A stretch of DNA of 64,000 nucleotides from Pasteurella canis (GTDB lineage Bacteria; Pseudomonadota; Gammaproteobacteria; Enterobacterales; Pasteurellaceae), in the NCBI RefSeq assembly GCF_900454865.1, contig NZ_UGTV01000015.1:682001-746000 (forward strand), given 5' to 3'. Made by a program: the position numbers and the translations under genes. The notes beneath the pieces are model-generated. The model saw only the letters and a list, made by a program, of their open reading frames with translations. It was not told the DNA's origin and made no database searches. This document shows positions 10,117-22,114 of the stretch, one piece after another; the first letter of the stretch is position 1; every line of letters starts with the position of its first letter.

Positions 10117-10788
10117 GTGATTATGTTCCCTCTTACAATTATTTATCAACATGTAGATTTTGTAGTTATTGATAAACCCTATGGTATAAGTGTACATAGA
10201 GATCAAGAGGAAATAGGTCTCACAACTCTTATTGCTCATCAATTAAATGTGCCTCGGGTGTGGTTAGTTCATCGTTTAGATAAAGTCACTTCAGGATTAT
10301 TGATTTTGGCATTAAATGCGCAAGCTGCACAAACTTTATCACAGCTATTTGCTCAACATAGTATACAAAAAACGTATTTAGCTTTATCTTCCGATAAACC
10401 TAAGAAAAAGCAAGGATTGATCATCGGAGATATGGATAGAACGCGCCGTGGTATGTGGAAATTATGCTCAACTAAGTCTAATCCTGCGATAACTCGGTTT
10501 TATTCAATCAGTTGTGAGCCTCATTTACGTTTATTTATTCTGCAACCTAAAACAGGTAAAACACATCAATTACGTGTTGCAATGAAAAGTTTGGGGAGTC
10601 CGATTTTAGGTGATCAACTCTATGGTAGAAACTCACCAGAAATTGACCGCACTTATCTACATGCATATCGACTACAATTTTATTATCAAGGGCAACATAT
10701 CGACATTCAATGTTTGCCGACTTCTGGGCAGCTTTTTAATCGAGTTAATTTAACTTATTTATTAGCAGCACGTTCTTTTGATTACTAG
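10117..10788 (+). CDS. RluA-family RNA pseudouridine synthase
   Basis: A short pseudouridine synthase (about 222 residues) with no S4 domain. The catalytic Asp is in the family motif VHRLDKVTSGLL (residues 48-59), followed by KTYLAL and GKTHQLRVAMKSLGSPILGD. It belongs to the compact RluA subgroup present in Haemophilus. The RNA target cannot be assigned from sequence. The start is either GTG at 10117 or ATG two codons later at 10123. The 5' end is divergent from the phosphatase gene. Confidence 0.88.
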   Translation: MIMFPLTIIYQHVDFVVIDKPYGISVHRDQEEIGLTTLIAHQLNVPRVWLVHRLDKVTSGLLILALNAQAAQTLSQLFAQHSIQKTYLALSSDKPKKKQGLIIGDMDRTRRGMWKLCSTKSNPAITRFYSISCEPHLRLFILQPKTGKTHQLRVAMKSLGSPILGDQLYGRNSPEIDRTYLHAYRLQFYYQGQHIDIQCLPTSGQLFNRVNLTYLLAARSFDY

Positions 10789-10967
10789 AATCAAAGTTAT
10801 ATCTTTATTAATAGAACTCGTCATATAGAATCAATATTTTTTACAAATACACTGAATCAAAGTAAAAGACATTGATTAAAATGCAAAAAGCACTAATAAG
10901 GGCGTGATTTTTTAATCAGTTAATATTATCATTGACAGTATTTTTCACAGCATAATTGAATTTTTAG

Positions 10968-11960
<993 letters not shown>

Positions 11961-12057
11961 ATCAGTCAATTAAAAGCTAAAACAGACTTATCTGTTTGCC
12001 GATTAAAATGAGCAGCAAAATTAATCAAAATCCTATAAAGAAATAAAAGGTAATAGC

Positions 12058-14445
12058 ATGAAATTTAGTGAATTATGGGTGCGTGAATGGGTTGAACCAA
12101 CAATTAGCACCGAACAATTATGTGACCAAATCACTATGCTTGGTTTAGAAGTCGATGGTGTAGAAAAAGTAGCAGGTGATTTTACGGGTGTAGTCGTAGG
12201 GGAAGTTGTCGAATGTACTCAACATCCTGATGCAGATAAATTACGCATAACTAAAGTGAATGTAGGTAGTGAACGTTTATTAGATATTGTTTGTGGTGCA
12301 CCAAATTGTCGTCAGGGTTTAAAGGTCGCTTGTGCGCTTGATGGCGCTATATTGCCTAATGATTTTAAAATTAAGAAAACAAAGTTGCGTGGGCAACCTT
12401 CAGAAGGAATGCTATGTTCTTTTAATGAATTAGGTATTGAGCTTGATTCAACTGGTATCATCGAACTCCCACAAGATGCTCCAATTGGTACTAATTTACG
12501 AGAATATTTACAATTGGATGATAACAGCATTGAAATTAGTTTGACACCAAATCGAGCAGATTGTTTAAGTATTGTTGGCATTGCTCGTGAAATAGGCGTA
12601 GTAAATAAACTTGCATTAAATACACCGCACTTTACTTCAGTTTCGTCAACTATTGCAGATAAAGTTACAATTGAAGTTTTAGCCCCAGAAGCATGCCCTC
12701 GTTATTTATTACGTACAGTGAAGAATATCAATGTAAAAGCACAATCACCAATGTGGATGCAAGAAAAATTGCGTCGTTGTGGTATTCGTTCAATTGATCC
12801 TGTAGTTGATATCACTAACTATATTCTGTTAGAGCTTGGACAGCCAATGCATGCGTTTGATGCAGCTAAAGTTGTACAACCAGTGCAGGTGCGTATGGCA
12901 AGTGCAGATGAAGAATTAATATTATTGGATGGTTCAACAGCTAAATTAAAGGACAATACATTAGTAATTGCAGACCAAAATGGTCCATTGGCTATGGCAG
13001 GTATTTTTGGTGGACAAGCAAGTGGTGTTAATAGTGAAACAAAAGATATCATTTTAGAGGCGGCTTTTTTTGCACCATTAGCCATTGCTGGTCGTGCAAG
13101 ACAATATGGATTACATACTGATTCCTCTCATCGTTTTGAACGTGGTGTAGATTTTGAGTTACCACGTAAAGCAATGGAAAGAGCAACTGCACTGTTAATT
13201 GAGATTTGTGGGGGCGAAGCTGGAGAAATTTGTGAAGCCACAAATCAAGCTTATCTACCAACACTTAATCAAGTGCAACTGCGTCGTGAAAAATTAGATG
13301 CTTTATTAGGACATCATATTGAAACGAATGTTGTTACAGATATTTTTGAACGCTTAGGCCTACGAGTTAATTATACAAATGATATTTGGACTGTCACTTC
13401 TGCAAGCTGGCGCTTTGATATTGAAATTGAAGAGGATCTCATTGAAGAGGTAGCGCGTGTTTACGGGTACAACAGCATCCCAAATAATGCCCCATTAGCA
13501 CACTTACGTATGCGTGATCATAAAGAGTCTGATTTAGATTTAGCTCGGATTAAAGCTGCACTTGTTGATGCTGATTATCAAGAAGCGATTACTTATAGCT
13601 TTGTTGACCCTAAAGTACAGGAGCTACTACACCCTCAACAGGAAGCATTTATATTACCGAACCCTATTTCAGTGGAAATGTCTGCGATGCGCTTATCTTT
13701 ATTGAGTGGTTTATTAAGTGCGGTGCAATATAATCAGAATCGCCAACAAACTCGAGTACGTTTATTTGAAACTGGTTTACGCTTCATTCCAGATAAGGGA
13801 GCTGAATTTGGTATTCGCCAAGAGTTTGTTTTATCAGCCGTCATTACAGGTACAAAAAAAGCAGAACATTGGACTGGAAAATCAGAAAATGTCGATTTCT
13901 TTGATCTCAAAGGGGATTTAGAGAGCATTTTATCGCTCACAGGCACTAGTAATTTGGTTAAATTTATAGCAAAATCATATCCAGCATTACATCCTGGTCA
14001 ATCAGCTGCAATTATATTAGACGGTAAAGAAATAGGGTTTATTGGTACCGTTCATCCAAATATAGCGAAACAGCTTGGCTTAAATGGTAGAGCAATCGTA
14101 TTTGAAATCCTTTGGAGTGCGATTGCAACTCGTCATGTCGTTCATGCAAAAGAAATTTCTCGTTTTCCTGCTAACCGACGTGATTTAGCACTTGTTGTTG
14201 CTGATGACATTGCAGCAAGTGATATTCTAGATACCTGTCGGGCTGTTGCTGGTGAAAAATTAATACAGGTAAATTTATTTGATGTATACCAAGGTAGTGG
14301 TGTTGCTGCAGGACATAAAAGTCTAGCGATTAGCTTGGTTATCCAAGACAATGAAAAGACCCTTGAGGAAGATGATATCAACGCTGTGGTTTCTGTTGTA
14401 TTATCTGAGTTAAAACAACGTTTTAATGCTTATTTGAGAGATTAA
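12058..14445 (+). CDS. pheT: Phenylalanine--tRNA ligase beta subunit
   Basis: The 795-residue partner of PheS. Domains in order: EMAP-type tRNA-binding domain (about 40-150, with [15 protein letters not shown]), B3/B4 editing domain (about 210-380), B5 domain (about 400-475), class II-like domain, and the C-terminal ferredoxin-fold anticodon-binding domain (about 700-795, [14 protein letters not shown]). AAAAGGTAAT precedes the ATG. It lies 97 bases after pheS and 4 bases before ihfA. Confidence 0.97.
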   Translation: MKFSELWVREWVEPTISTEQLCDQITMLGLEVDGVEKVAGDFTGVVVGEVVECTQHPDADKLRITKVNVGSERLLDIVCGAPNCRQGLKVACALDGAILPNDFKIKKTKLRGQPSEGMLCSFNELGIELDSTGIIELPQDAPIGTNLREYLQLDDNSIEISLTPNRADCLSIVGIAREIGVVNKLALNTPHFTSVSSTIADKVTIEVLAPEACPRYLLRTVKNINVKAQSPMWMQEKLRRCGIRSIDPVVDITNYILLELGQPMHAFDAAKVVQPVQVRMASADEELILLDGSTAKLKDNTLVIADQNGPLAMAGIFGGQASGVNSETKDIILEAAFFAPLAIAGRARQYGLHTDSSHRFERGVDFELPRKAMERATALLIEICGGEAGEICEATNQAYLPTLNQVQLRREKLDALLGHHIETNVVTDIFERLGLRVNYTNDIWTVTSASWRFDIEIEEDLIEEVARVYGYNSIPNNAPLAHLRMRDHKESDLDLARIKAALVDADYQEAITYSFVDPKVQELLHPQQEAFILPNPISVEMSAMRLSLLSGLLSAVQYNQNRQQTRVRLFETGLRFIPDKGAEFGIRQEFVLSAVITGTKKAEHWTGKSENVDFFDLKGDLESILSLTGTSNLVKFIAKSYPALHPGQSAAIILDGKEIGFIGTVHPNIAKQLGLNGRAIVFEILWSAIATRHVVHAKEISRFPANRRDLALVVADDIAASDILDTCRAVAGEKLIQVNLFDVYQGSGVAAGHKSLAISLVIQDNEKTLEEDDINAVVSVVLSELKQRFNAYLRD

Positions 14446-14449
14446 AATT

Positions 14450-14746
14450 ATGACACTGACCAAAGTAGAACTCGCAGACAACTTAATCGAGAAATTTAAC
14501 TTAAATAAACGTGATGCAAAAGAATTAGTTGAACATTTTTTTGAAGAGATTCGCGTTGCTTTAGAAGATGGTAAAGATGTAAAACTTTCTGGTTTTGGTA
14601 ATTTTGAACTTCGTGATAAAGCTTCTCGTCCAGGTAGAAACCCTAAGACAGGTGAGAGTGTACCTGTTTCTGCTCGTCGAGTTGTTGCTTTTAAGCCTGG
14701 TCAGAAATTACGTGCTAGAGTGGAAAAAGCCAAACCTAAAGCCTAG
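14450..14746 (+). CDS. ihfA: Integration host factor alpha subunit
   Basis: A 98-residue HU/IHF-fold protein that pairs with IhfB to bend DNA at specific sites. The beta-arm region carries [21 protein letters not shown] with the intercalating proline, followed by [22 protein letters not shown]. The start is 4 bases after the pheT stop, so it is probably translated from the pheST mRNA. Confidence 0.95.
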   Translation: MTLTKVELADNLIEKFNLNKRDAKELVEHFFEEIRVALEDGKDVKLSGFGNFELRDKASRPGRNPKTGESVPVSARRVVAFKPGQKLRARVEKAKPKA

Positions 14747-14771
14747 CACTTTCTCAATTAAGCCATATCCT

Positions 14772-14804
14772 AAGCTATCCATGGGAAACCTCGGGTAGCT
14801 TTAG
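14772..14804 (+). terminator. Possible terminator after ihfA
   Basis: TAAGCTA pairs with TAGCTTTA across a GC-containing inner stem, followed by GTTTTTA. It lies between ihfA and the NlpC gene. Confidence 0.5.
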
Positions 14805-14822
14805 TTTTTATTAGGACATAAA

Positions 14823-15311
14823 ATGAAGAAGTATGTAACCAGGTTGATATTATTCACTTTTGTGTGTTTACTGTCTGCTTGTAGTAATTCAAATAAAACA
14901 GTAGATAATATTCAGTACAAAGGGCAATTAAATGATCCTATTATGGTCATCGCATTGTTAAGTGAGCAACAGAGGGAATGGGCTGGCACGCCTTATCGTT
15001 TGGGGGGACAAAGCCAAAAAGGTATTGACTGTTCTGGTTTTGTACAAAAAACATTTCTAGATCGCTTTAATATTGCCTTGCCTCGCATGACATCGCAACA
15101 AGCAAAATATGGTAAATTAATTCCTAAGAAAGATATTCAAACAGGGGATTTAGTGTTTTTTAAAACAGGGCGAGGTCCGAACGGCTATCATGTAGGTATT
15201 TATGTTAAAGATGACTTATTTTTACATGCCTCGACTAAAGGTGGTGTTATTTACTCTTCTTTAAATAGTCCTTATTGGTCGAAAAAATACTGGCAAGCAA
15301 GGCGAATTTAA
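14823..15311 (+). CDS. NlpC/P60 family lipoprotein, probable murein endopeptidase
   Basis: A 162-residue envelope lipoprotein. The lipobox LLSAC places the lipidated cysteine at residue 20. The NlpC/P60 cysteine-peptidase domain (about 45-160) has catalytic Cys70 in GIDCSGFVQ, His123 in GYHVGIYV and the third polar residue His135 in FLHAS. It probably cleaves peptidoglycan stem peptides. TTAGGA lies before the ATG. It resembles E. coli NlpC/Spr; which paralogue is not certain. It is convergent with yvcK. Confidence 0.9.
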   Translation: MKKYVTRLILFTFVCLLSACSNSNKTVDNIQYKGQLNDPIMVIALLSEQQREWAGTPYRLGGQSQKGIDCSGFVQKTFLDRFNIALPRMTSQQAKYGKLIPKKDIQTGDLVFFKTGRGPNGYHVGIYVKDDLFLHASTKGGVIYSSLNSPYWSKKYWQARRI

Positions 15312-15335
15312 TCAGAATATACATTCTTGTTATCT

Positions 15336-16271
15336 TTATTGGAGAAATAATTCTCCTACTAAATCATCAATAGCTTTTGACAATAATGTACGATCATGAC
15401 GATAGCAAATATCACTCGCATGTAATGGTCTTGCTATTACTTTGATATTTAAATCTTCACAAAAATCGACCGCACTTGTTGATACAATTGCACCATCAAT
15501 AATAGCTTTATCGACAGTATGATGAATCCATTGAATACGCTGGGAAAGTGTCAAGTTAGCTGCAGGACTTTGCTCAACGCCTAAATTATCAATAAAAATT
15601 TTTTTTGCCTGACTCTGTTTTAAAACATCAATAACTTCGGGCAATAAAATAGGGGGTAAAATGCTTGTTAGAAAACTCCCAGGTCCAAATAATATGATAT
15701 CTGCTTGTTTCAATGCTTTAATTGCCTCTGGTGTTGTAGGTACTAATGGAATGAGAAAAATTGATTTGGGCAACTCAGCTAAATTATCTATACTTACTTC
15801 TCCTACAATACTTGCACCTGATTGTAATACTGCTGCAAGATGAACTGGGCTTTCTGACATAGGAATAATATGTGATTTGACTCGTAATAACTCACGTACT
15901 AAATTGACTGCCTCAACTGGGCGAATATGCATATTTTCAAGTGCTTTAAGCATTAAATTACCTAAATTATGTCCCGCAAGTTCACCGTTGCCAGAAAAAC
16001 GGTATTCAAATAATGCAGAAGCAGTACTAGGCTCCGTAATAATTTGATTTAGACAATTACGTAAATCACCCCAAGCAATCCCACCATGATTAAGACGGAT
16101 ACGACCTGTAGAACCGCCATTGTCTGTAGTTGTCACAATACCAGTCAAACGCTCTTTCATAAAACTCAATGCTGACATTAAACGCCCTAATCCATGACCA
16201 CCGCCAATTGCTACAATATGCTTGATACGATCTAAATTTTGATATTGATTATGACATATTAATTCTGACAT
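15336..16271 (-). CDS. yvcK: YvcK/CofD-like protein (gluconeogenesis factor family)
   Basis: A 311-residue member of the CofD-like family, which binds UDP-sugars and affects carbon flux and cell wall synthesis in other bacteria. Motifs visible are AIGGGHGLGR (residues 22-31), TTTDNGGSTGRIR, the GHNLGNLML segment and LFGPGSFLTSILPPIL. AAGGAA precedes the ATG. The gene is monocistronic and convergent with the NlpC gene. The biochemical role in this organism is inferred from the family. Confidence 0.85.
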   Translation of the reverse strand: MSELICHNQYQNLDRIKHIVAIGGGHGLGRLMSALSFMKERLTGIVTTTDNGGSTGRIRLNHGGIAWGDLRNCLNQIITEPSTASALFEYRFSGNGELAGHNLGNLMLKALENMHIRPVEAVNLVRELLRVKSHIIPMSESPVHLAAVLQSGASIVGEVSIDNLAELPKSIFLIPLVPTTPEAIKALKQADIILFGPGSFLTSILPPILLPEVIDVLKQSQAKKIFIDNLGVEQSPAANLTLSQRIQWIHHTVDKAIIDGAIVSTSAVDFCEDLNIKVIARPLHASDICYRHDRTLLSKAIDDLVGELFLQ

Positions 16272-16487
16272 TTTATATTCCTTGAGCTGTTTTGTAATAG
16301 AGACATTTATCTCGTAGTAAAGTTCTTTTAACTCTATATAAGATTAAATAACAACGCTATATATTTATTTATATAATTGATTTTAAAGAATTTTCTTATT
16401 TTATGCGCTAGATCATATTATTTGTTTGCAATCCTTCAGATATATCTCTTACAATAGAAATCAACAATTTGATGACTTAATTATCGC

Positions 16488-16600
16488 ATAACTCCGAGCT
16501 TACTTAACCTACGTTTTCATAAGAAATATGGTAGTAATGCCAATAACATAAAAAATTTATGTTATTCAGGGATACGCTGGAAACGGTTTATCCTCTCATA
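16488..16600 (+). promoter_or_regulatory. Probable molybdenum cofactor (Moco) riboswitch
   Basis: The leader just upstream of moaA contains the segment ACTCCGAGC (16490-16499), a central hairpin formed by AACATAAA/TTTATGTT, and the GAAA-loop hairpin CGCTGGAAACGG before TTATCCTCTC. These elements and the position fit the Moco RNA motif known upstream of moaA operons. The moaA ribosome-binding site AAAGGTG follows directly, so control of translation initiation is plausible. I could not run a covariance model. Confidence 0.7.
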
Positions 16601-16617
16601 TTTTAGAAAGGTGTGAA

Positions 16618-17631
16618 ATGCAATCCATTCCAATTAAACAAATCGGGCATGATCATCTCATCGATGCTTTCCAACGCCAATATTATTATTTACGTTTGTC
16701 TATTACTGATGTATGTAATTTTCGTTGTAATTATTGTTTACCAAACGGTTATCAACCTGAAGCGAATAAGCCTAGTTTTTTAACACTTGATGAAATTCGT
16801 CGTGTAGTGAGTAGCTTCGCTGCAATGGGGACAGAAAAAGTGCGTGTGACTGGTGGAGAGCCTACGTTACGTAAAGATTTTCTCCCTATTGTTGAAAACA
16901 TTGCGCAAATATCGGGAATTAAACAAATTGCACTAACGACAAATGGATTTCGTATGGCAAAAGATGTTGGGAAATGGCGTGATGCAGGTATCACTTCAAT
17001 TAATGTAAGTATTGATAGCCTTGATCCACGTATGTTTCATCGTATTACTGGAGTAGATAAATTTGATGATGTAATGCGAGGTATCGAGTGTGCTTTTGAT
17101 GTTGGTTATGCAAAAATTAAGGTTAATTCCGTTTTAATGAAGCAGCTTAATGATACTGAATTTGAGCAGTTTTTAGAATGGATTAAACATAAACCCATTC
17201 AAATGCGCTTTATTGAGTTAATGCAGACTGGCGAAATGGATCATTTTTTCCATAAATATCATTTATCAGGGCAGGTTTTAGCAGATAAATTATTACAAGC
17301 AGGCTGGGAGTTACAAAGAAAAGGCTTACTAGATGGGCCTGCAAAAGTATTTAAGCATCCAGATTATAAAGGTGAGATTGGTTTAATTATGCCCTATGAG
17401 AAGAATTTTTGTTCAAGTTGTAACCGTTTGAGAGTCTCAGCTAAGGGGAAACTCCACCTTTGTTTATTTGGTGAAGAAGGAGTAGAGTTACGGGATTTAT
17501 TACAATCTGATGAGCAACAAGCTCAGTTAAAAGCGCGGCTTTATTCAGCATTACAAAATAAGCGAGAACACCATTTTTTACATACTGGAGATACGGGTGT
17601 TCGTGCTCATTTAGCAAGTATTGGTGGTTAA
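16618..17631 (+). CDS. moaA: GTP 3',8-cyclase
   Basis: A radical SAM enzyme that begins molybdopterin synthesis by cyclising GTP. The first 4Fe-4S site is CNFRCNYC (Cys33, Cys37, Cys40). The second is near the C-terminus in [18 protein letters not shown]. The protein ends in the required Gly-Gly. At 337 residues it is standard. It leads moaA-moaC-moaD-moaE behind the probable Moco riboswitch; moaB is absent from the cluster. Confidence 0.97.
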   Translation: MQSIPIKQIGHDHLIDAFQRQYYYLRLSITDVCNFRCNYCLPNGYQPEANKPSFLTLDEIRRVVSSFAAMGTEKVRVTGGEPTLRKDFLPIVENIAQISGIKQIALTTNGFRMAKDVGKWRDAGITSINVSIDSLDPRMFHRITGVDKFDDVMRGIECAFDVGYAKIKVNSVLMKQLNDTEFEQFLEWIKHKPIQMRFIELMQTGEMDHFFHKYHLSGQVLADKLLQAGWELQRKGLLDGPAKVFKHPDYKGEIGLIMPYEKNFCSSCNRLRVSAKGKLHLCLFGEEGVELRDLLQSDEQQAQLKARLYSALQNKREHHFLHTGDTGVRAHLASIGG

Positions 17632-17701
17632 TTGTAAAATTTTCCAAAGCAGATTTCATTTTTTTCATTTTCAGTTTTGATTCAATATTTAATAAATTAT
17701 T

Positions 17702-18181
17702 ATGAAAACATTTACACACATTAATCATAATGGCGAAGCTAATATGGTAGATGTTTCTACCAAACAAGAAACTATTCGTCAAGCAAGAGCAGAAGCATTG
17801 GTGACAATGTCACAAGAAACATTAGCAATGATCATGACTGGTCAACATCATAAAGGTGATGTTTTCGCAACTGCACGTATTGCAGGTATTCAGGCTGCAA
17901 AACGGACTTGGGAGTTAATTCCTCTTTGTCATCCATTACTTCTTTCAAAAGTTGAAGTTACACTCACACCATTAATCAAGACTCACCAAGTCCGTATTGA
18001 AAGCCTTTGTAAGTTAACGGGTAAAACAGGAGTTGAAATGGAGGCGTTAACAGCAGCCAGTGTTGCTGCCTTAACAATTTATGATATGTGTAAAGCAGTA
18101 CAGAAAGATATTGTAATTGAACAAGTACGTTTATTGGAAAAAAGTGGTGGAAAATCTGGGCACTTTGTTGTAAATACATAG
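17702..18181 (+). CDS. moaC: Cyclic pyranopterin monophosphate synthase
   Basis: Converts the MoaA product into cyclic pyranopterin monophosphate. The 159-residue sequence carries the family blocks [41 protein letters not shown] and [24 protein letters not shown]. It lies 70 bases after moaA and 9 bases before moaD. Confidence 0.97.
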   Translation: MKTFTHINHNGEANMVDVSTKQETIRQARAEALVTMSQETLAMIMTGQHHKGDVFATARIAGIQAAKRTWELIPLCHPLLLSKVEVTLTPLIKTHQVRIESLCKLTGKTGVEMEALTAASVAALTIYDMCKAVQKDIVIEQVRLLEKSGGKSGHFVVNT

Positions 18182-18190
18182 GGAAAAGAT

Positions 18191-18436
18191 ATGTTAAAAG
18201 TATTGTTTTTTGCACAAACTAGAGAATTAATTGGTCTTGATCAAATTGAATTACCAGCAACATTCCATAGTGCAGAAGAAGTTCGCTCTCATTTAGCAGA
18301 GAAAGGAGAAATGTGGGCACTTGCATTAGAAAAAGGAAAATTATTAGTGGCAATTAATCAAACATTGATGTCATTAGAAAGCGCGGTTAAATCTGGCGAT
18401 GAAATTGCCTTCTTTCCACCAGTTACGGGAGGGTAG
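18191..18436 (+). CDS. moaD: Molybdopterin synthase sulfur carrier subunit
   Basis: An 81-residue ubiquitin-like sulfur carrier ending in Gly-Gly (FFPPVTGG), which is thiocarboxylated and donates sulfur inside the MoaD-MoaE complex. GGGAAAAG lies before the ATG. It is 2 bases from moaE, indicating coupled translation. Confidence 0.95.
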   Translation: MLKVLFFAQTRELIGLDQIELPATFHSAEEVRSHLAEKGEMWALALEKGKLLVAINQTLMSLESAVKSGDEIAFFPPVTGG

Positions 18437-18438
18437 AA

Positions 18439-18891
18439 ATGAGTGATATTCAAATCACAGTGCAGGAGCAAGCGTTCGATCAAAATGCGGTTTATCATTG
18501 GTTATCTGAACAAAACTCAGTAGGGGCAACTGTCATATTCGTTGGAAAGGTGCGTGACTTAAATTTAGGTAATACTGTTTCTAGTTTATATCTTGAACAT
18601 TACCCAGCAATGACGGAGAAAGCCTTACATGAGATTGTGACGCAAGCTCAAGTCCGTTGGGATATTCAGCGAGTTGCAGTAATTCATCGTATTGGACTAT
18701 TGCAGACAGGCGATGAAATTGTCTTAGTCGGAGTGAGTTCTGCGCATCGAAGAGATGCTTATCAGGCGAATGAGTTTATTATGGATTTTCTAAAAAGTAA
18801 GGCTCCTTTTTGGAAAAAAGAGCAAACTGATAAGGGCGAACATTGGATTGAGAGTCGTGATTCTGATCAAGAAGCCTTAACTCGTTGGTAA
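18439..18891 (+). CDS. moaE: Molybdopterin synthase catalytic subunit
   Basis: The large subunit of molybdopterin synthase, 150 residues. The catalytic lysine region PFWKKEQTDKGEHWIES is present near the C-terminus, and the central SSAHRRDAYQANEFIMD block is typical. It is the last gene of the moa operon and is followed by a terminator containing an uptake signal. Confidence 0.96.
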   Translation: MSDIQITVQEQAFDQNAVYHWLSEQNSVGATVIFVGKVRDLNLGNTVSSLYLEHYPAMTEKALHEIVTQAQVRWDIQRVAVIHRIGLLQTGDEIVLVGVSSAHRRDAYQANEFIMDFLKSKAPFWKKEQTDKGEHWIESRDSDQEALTRW

Positions 18892-18897
18892 TAAAAT

Positions 18898-18931
18898 ATC
18901 AAACAACGCACTAAAAGTGCGGTTGTTTGAT
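18898..18931. terminator. Uptake-signal terminator, moaE/aspC
   Basis: ATCAAACAAC-GCACT / AGTGC-GGTTGTTTGAT forms a 15-bp stem with one bulge, and one arm contains the uptake core AAGTGCGGT. It lies between the convergent moaE and aspC genes. Confidence 0.85.
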
Positions 18932-18955
18932 AGAGAGATATTAAGCTTAAATATT

Positions 18956-20146
18956 CTATAATACTTTAACGATACTTTCACAAAGATAACGAATATTATC
19001 TTCAGTAATACCCGCCACATTGATTCGACCTGAACGTACTGCATAAATAGCAAATTCATCTTTTAAACGATCCATTTGCTCAGGGCTTAAACCACAGAAT
19101 GAGAACATACCGTTTTGGTCAATAATAAAGCTGAAGTCACGATCTGCGCCGAATTCTTTTAATAACTCAACAAATTGACTACGCATTTGTTTAATACGAT
19201 CGCGCATCTCTGCTAATTCTTGAGTCCATTCTGCACGCAATTTATCATCATTTAAAACGATAGATACAGTTGTTGCGCCGTGAGAAGAAGGATTAGAATA
19301 TAGCGTGCGAATAATTGACTTCACTTGTGTTAATGCTGTTGATGCAATTGCTTCATTTTCAGCTACTAGAGTCAATGCACCAACACGTTCACTATATAAA
19401 CCGAAGTTTTTAGAATATGAACTTGCTACTAATAACTCTTTATGGTTCTGAGCAAATGCACGTAAGCCAAAAGCATCCTCTTCTAATCCATTAGCAAAAC
19501 CTTGATAAGCAAAATCAAATAGGGGTAACCAACCTTTTTCTGCTGACATTTGGGCGAGTTGCTCCCATTGTTCTTGTGTCGGGTCAATACCTGTAGGGTT
19601 ATGACAGCAACCATGAAAAAGTACTACATCGCCTTCTCCCGCATTACTAAGGTCTGCAATTAAGTTATCCCAATCTAAACATTTATTTTCAGGATCATAA
19701 TAACGATATTCACGAATCGTCATACCCACAGCGTTAAAAATTGCATTGTGATTTGGCCAAGTTGGTGTACTAATCCAAACGTTCTGTGATTTTGTTTGAC
19801 GTTTAATAAACTCTGCTGCGATACGTAGTGCACCTGTTCCACCTAAACTTTGTACGGTTTTTGCACGACCTTGCTTCACGACATCTGAATTTGCACCGAA
19901 TAATAATTCTTTAGTACGCGTATTAAACTCAGCAACACCATCAATAGCTAAATAATTTTTAGTAGTTTCAAGATCAAATAAGCGTTTTTCTGCTTCTTTG
20001 ACTGCACGCATAATTGGTGTATTGCCATGTTTATCTTTATAAACACCAATACCAAGATTGATTTTATTATCACGTTTTTCTGCTTTAAATGATTCCCCTA
20101 AGCCTAAAATTGGATCAGCTGGCGCAGCGTTAATATTCTCAAACAT
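18956..20146 (-). CDS. aspC: Aspartate/aromatic amino acid aminotransferase
   Basis: A PLP-dependent class I aminotransferase, 396 residues. The PLP lysine is Lys246 in [15 protein letters not shown], the same position as in E. coli AspC. The CHNPTG motif is at 181-186. The start [20 protein letters not shown] is set by homology; upstream in-frame codons to 20215 are not supported. It probably makes aspartate and may also act on aromatic keto acids. It lies next to purK-purE, as in other Haemophilus-type genomes. Confidence 0.93.
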   Translation of the reverse strand: MFENINAAPADPILGLGESFKAEKRDNKINLGIGVYKDKHGNTPIMRAVKEAEKRLFDLETTKNYLAIDGVAEFNTRTKELLFGANSDVVKQGRAKTVQSLGGTGALRIAAEFIKRQTKSQNVWISTPTWPNHNAIFNAVGMTIREYRYYDPENKCLDWDNLIADLSNAGEGDVVLFHGCCHNPTGIDPTQEQWEQLAQMSAEKGWLPLFDFAYQGFANGLEEDAFGLRAFAQNHKELLVASSYSKNFGLYSERVGALTLVAENEAIASTALTQVKSIIRTLYSNPSSHGATTVSIVLNDDKLRAEWTQELAEMRDRIKQMRSQFVELLKEFGADRDFSFIIDQNGMFSFCGLSPEQMDRLKDEFAIYAVRSGRINVAGITEDNIRYLCESIVKVL

Positions 20147-20288
20147 AATTATATCCTTAACGTTGTGTTTAATAATCTGTGAACTAGTTATACTGTAGGC
20201 AACAAATATTAGCAAGCCTCGTTTAAAAAAATTTAAAGATTTAATTTATTCTTTAGAAAACATATTAAAAAAATTTAGTTTTATTAAA

Positions 20289-21377
20289 TTATTTTAATTT
20301 TTCTAGCACCCAGTTTAAACCAGAATGATAGTCTAATGGTAATTCTTTCCAGAGTTTTTCTAAACTTGTGATCAATATCTTTTTATCAGGGTGAGTTAAA
20401 TTAATATGGCCAACTTTACGTCCTGGGCGAACTTCTTTACCATACCAATGTAATTGACTAAATGGGGTATCTAACCAAGATTGGTTGTGTTCAGTACCAA
20501 TTAAATTAACCATGACACTTGGTGCGATAAGATTAAGTTCGGATGTTGGTAAGTCAAGTAAAGCCCTTAAATGTAATTCAAACTGACTTACAGAACAGCC
20601 TAGCTGTGTCCAATGACCACTATTATGAACACGAGGCGCTAGTTCATTAATTAATAATTGTTCTCCGACCACAAAACATTCCATTGCCATTACACCAATA
20701 TAATTCAGTTTATGCATGATCTTACTTAGCATACTCTCGGCCTGGGCTTGGTGTTGAGATTGTTTTGGAAATTCGATATCTACAATACTATAACGTAAAA
20801 TACCGTTTTGTTGTAAGTTATGTGTAATAGGGTAGAATCGTGTTTCTCCATTCTGAAATCTTGCGCCGACAAGAGAAATTTCATAATCGAAAGGAATAAA
20901 TTTTTCGGCAATTGTTTCACCATAGAGATCATTTGTAATTGTCGCTTGATTTTCGCGAGTAATAATCCACTGTCCTCGTCCGTCATATCCCCCCATACGG
21001 CGTTTTACAACTACTTTTTCACCAATATCTGTAAAGACTTGCTGCCATTGTGCAGGTTGAGCCAATAAACACCAAGGTGAGGTCGGTAGATTTAGCTCAT
21101 CAAGTAATGATTTTTGTGATAGACGATCAGCTAAATATCCAAATATATTTTTATTTATAAATTTATCATGATGCGCGAGCATTTCTGTTAAGGGTGTTTT
21201 TTCCCAACGTTCAATTTCTGCGGTAATAATACTGTTTTGTGGAAAATCAAATAGTGGTGCATCAAAAGCAAGGGGTTGAACATGAATATCTAAAGGTGCA
21301 CCAGCATAACGGAGCATTCGCCCTAATTGACCATTACCTAAAACATATACTGTTGGATACAAAGCACTTTCTTGCAT
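20289..21377 (-). CDS. purK: N5-carboxyaminoimidazole ribonucleotide synthase
   Basis: The ATP-grasp enzyme that carboxylates AIR in purine synthesis; PurE then moves the carboxyl group. The 362 residues include the N-terminal dinucleotide-like fold (VLGNGQLGRMLRYAG) and ATP-grasp motifs KRRMGGYDGRGQW, EISLVGAR and INELAPRVHNSGHWT. It lies 67 bases after purE in a purEK operon. Confidence 0.96.
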   Translation of the reverse strand: MQESALYPTVYVLGNGQLGRMLRYAGAPLDIHVQPLAFDAPLFDFPQNSIITAEIERWEKTPLTEMLAHHDKFINKNIFGYLADRLSQKSLLDELNLPTSPWCLLAQPAQWQQVFTDIGEKVVVKRRMGGYDGRGQWIITRENQATITNDLYGETIAEKFIPFDYEISLVGARFQNGETRFYPITHNLQQNGILRYSIVDIEFPKQSQHQAQAESMLSKIMHKLNYIGVMAMECFVVGEQLLINELAPRVHNSGHWTQLGCSVSQFELHLRALLDLPTSELNLIAPSVMVNLIGTEHNQSWLDTPFSQLHWYGKEVRPGRKVGHINLTHPDKKILITSLEKLWKELPLDYHSGLNWVLEKLK

Positions 21378-21444
21378 ATCAAAAAACCATTTTGGAAAGA
21401 AATAAAAAAACTAAATAGAGCAAACATTTGCTTGCTCTATAACT

Positions 21445-21945
21445 TTATGAAAAACGAGGATCTGGATTATCTAATACCGTATTGGTTTGATTTTCTCTAA
21501 ATTGATTCAAGCGGGCTAAAAGTACAGTATCAAATGCTGCTAAAATTTGTGCTGCAAGGAGTGCTGCATTTGCCGCGCCAGCAGGACCAATAGCGAGTGT
21601 ACCAACAGGAATACCTTTAGGCATTTGAACAATGGAATAAAGACTATCTACACCATTTAGCATCGAACTTTTTACTGGGACGCCCAGTACAGGTACTAAT
21701 GTTTTAGATGCAATCATACCAGGTAAATGAGCTGCACCACCTGCACCAGCTATGATTACTTTATAACCTTTTGACACTGCATTTTCTGCGAAATGAAATA
21801 ATTTATCTGGTGTACGGTGGGCAGAAACGATTTCAACATGATAAGGGAGGTGTAATTCATCAAGAATATGTGTCGCTTCTTGCATAGTTGCCCAATCACT
21901 TTTTGAGCCCATGACAATAGCGATCTGTGCAGTGCTATTTGACAT
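21445..21945 (-). CDS. purE: N5-carboxyaminoimidazole ribonucleotide mutase
   Basis: A 166-residue class I PurE, which shifts the carboxyl group on CAIR in purine synthesis. Active-site motifs MGSKSDW, SAHRTPD and [12 protein letters not shown] are intact. It is the first gene of the purEK unit and is divergent from pepN. A PurR-like palindrome lies about 60-75 bases upstream. Confidence 0.96.
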   Translation of the reverse strand: MSNSTAQIAIVMGSKSDWATMQEATHILDELHLPYHVEIVSAHRTPDKLFHFAENAVSKGYKVIIAGAGGAAHLPGMIASKTLVPVLGVPVKSSMLNGVDSLYSIVQMPKGIPVGTLAIGPAGAANAALLAAQILAAFDTVLLARLNQFRENQTNTVLDNPDPRFS

Positions 21946-22006
21946 TTTATTCCTTAATTTTTCTCAATAATAAGATCGTGCGTAGAATAACATACAATAA
22001 TCAATA

Positions 22007-22020
22007 AGCAAACGATTGCT
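22007..22020. promoter_or_regulatory. PurR-type operator upstream of purE
   Basis: AGCAAACGATTGCT fits the core of the PurR box ACGCAAACGTTTGCGT with near-perfect dyad symmetry. It lies 62 bases before the purE start, where purine repression would be expected. Confidence 0.75.
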
Positions 22021-22114
22021 AATGTTTTTATTCACTAAAATACGATTGCAACTTCCCTTAGAAAATCATATCCTAAACACATTTTTTGAGTCTTAAATAA
22101 GAATGGGTTCTTAT

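Noticed and set aside
13049-14381. Minus-strand frames inside pheT
   Set aside because: They mirror a well-supported conserved coding sequence and show no features of their own.
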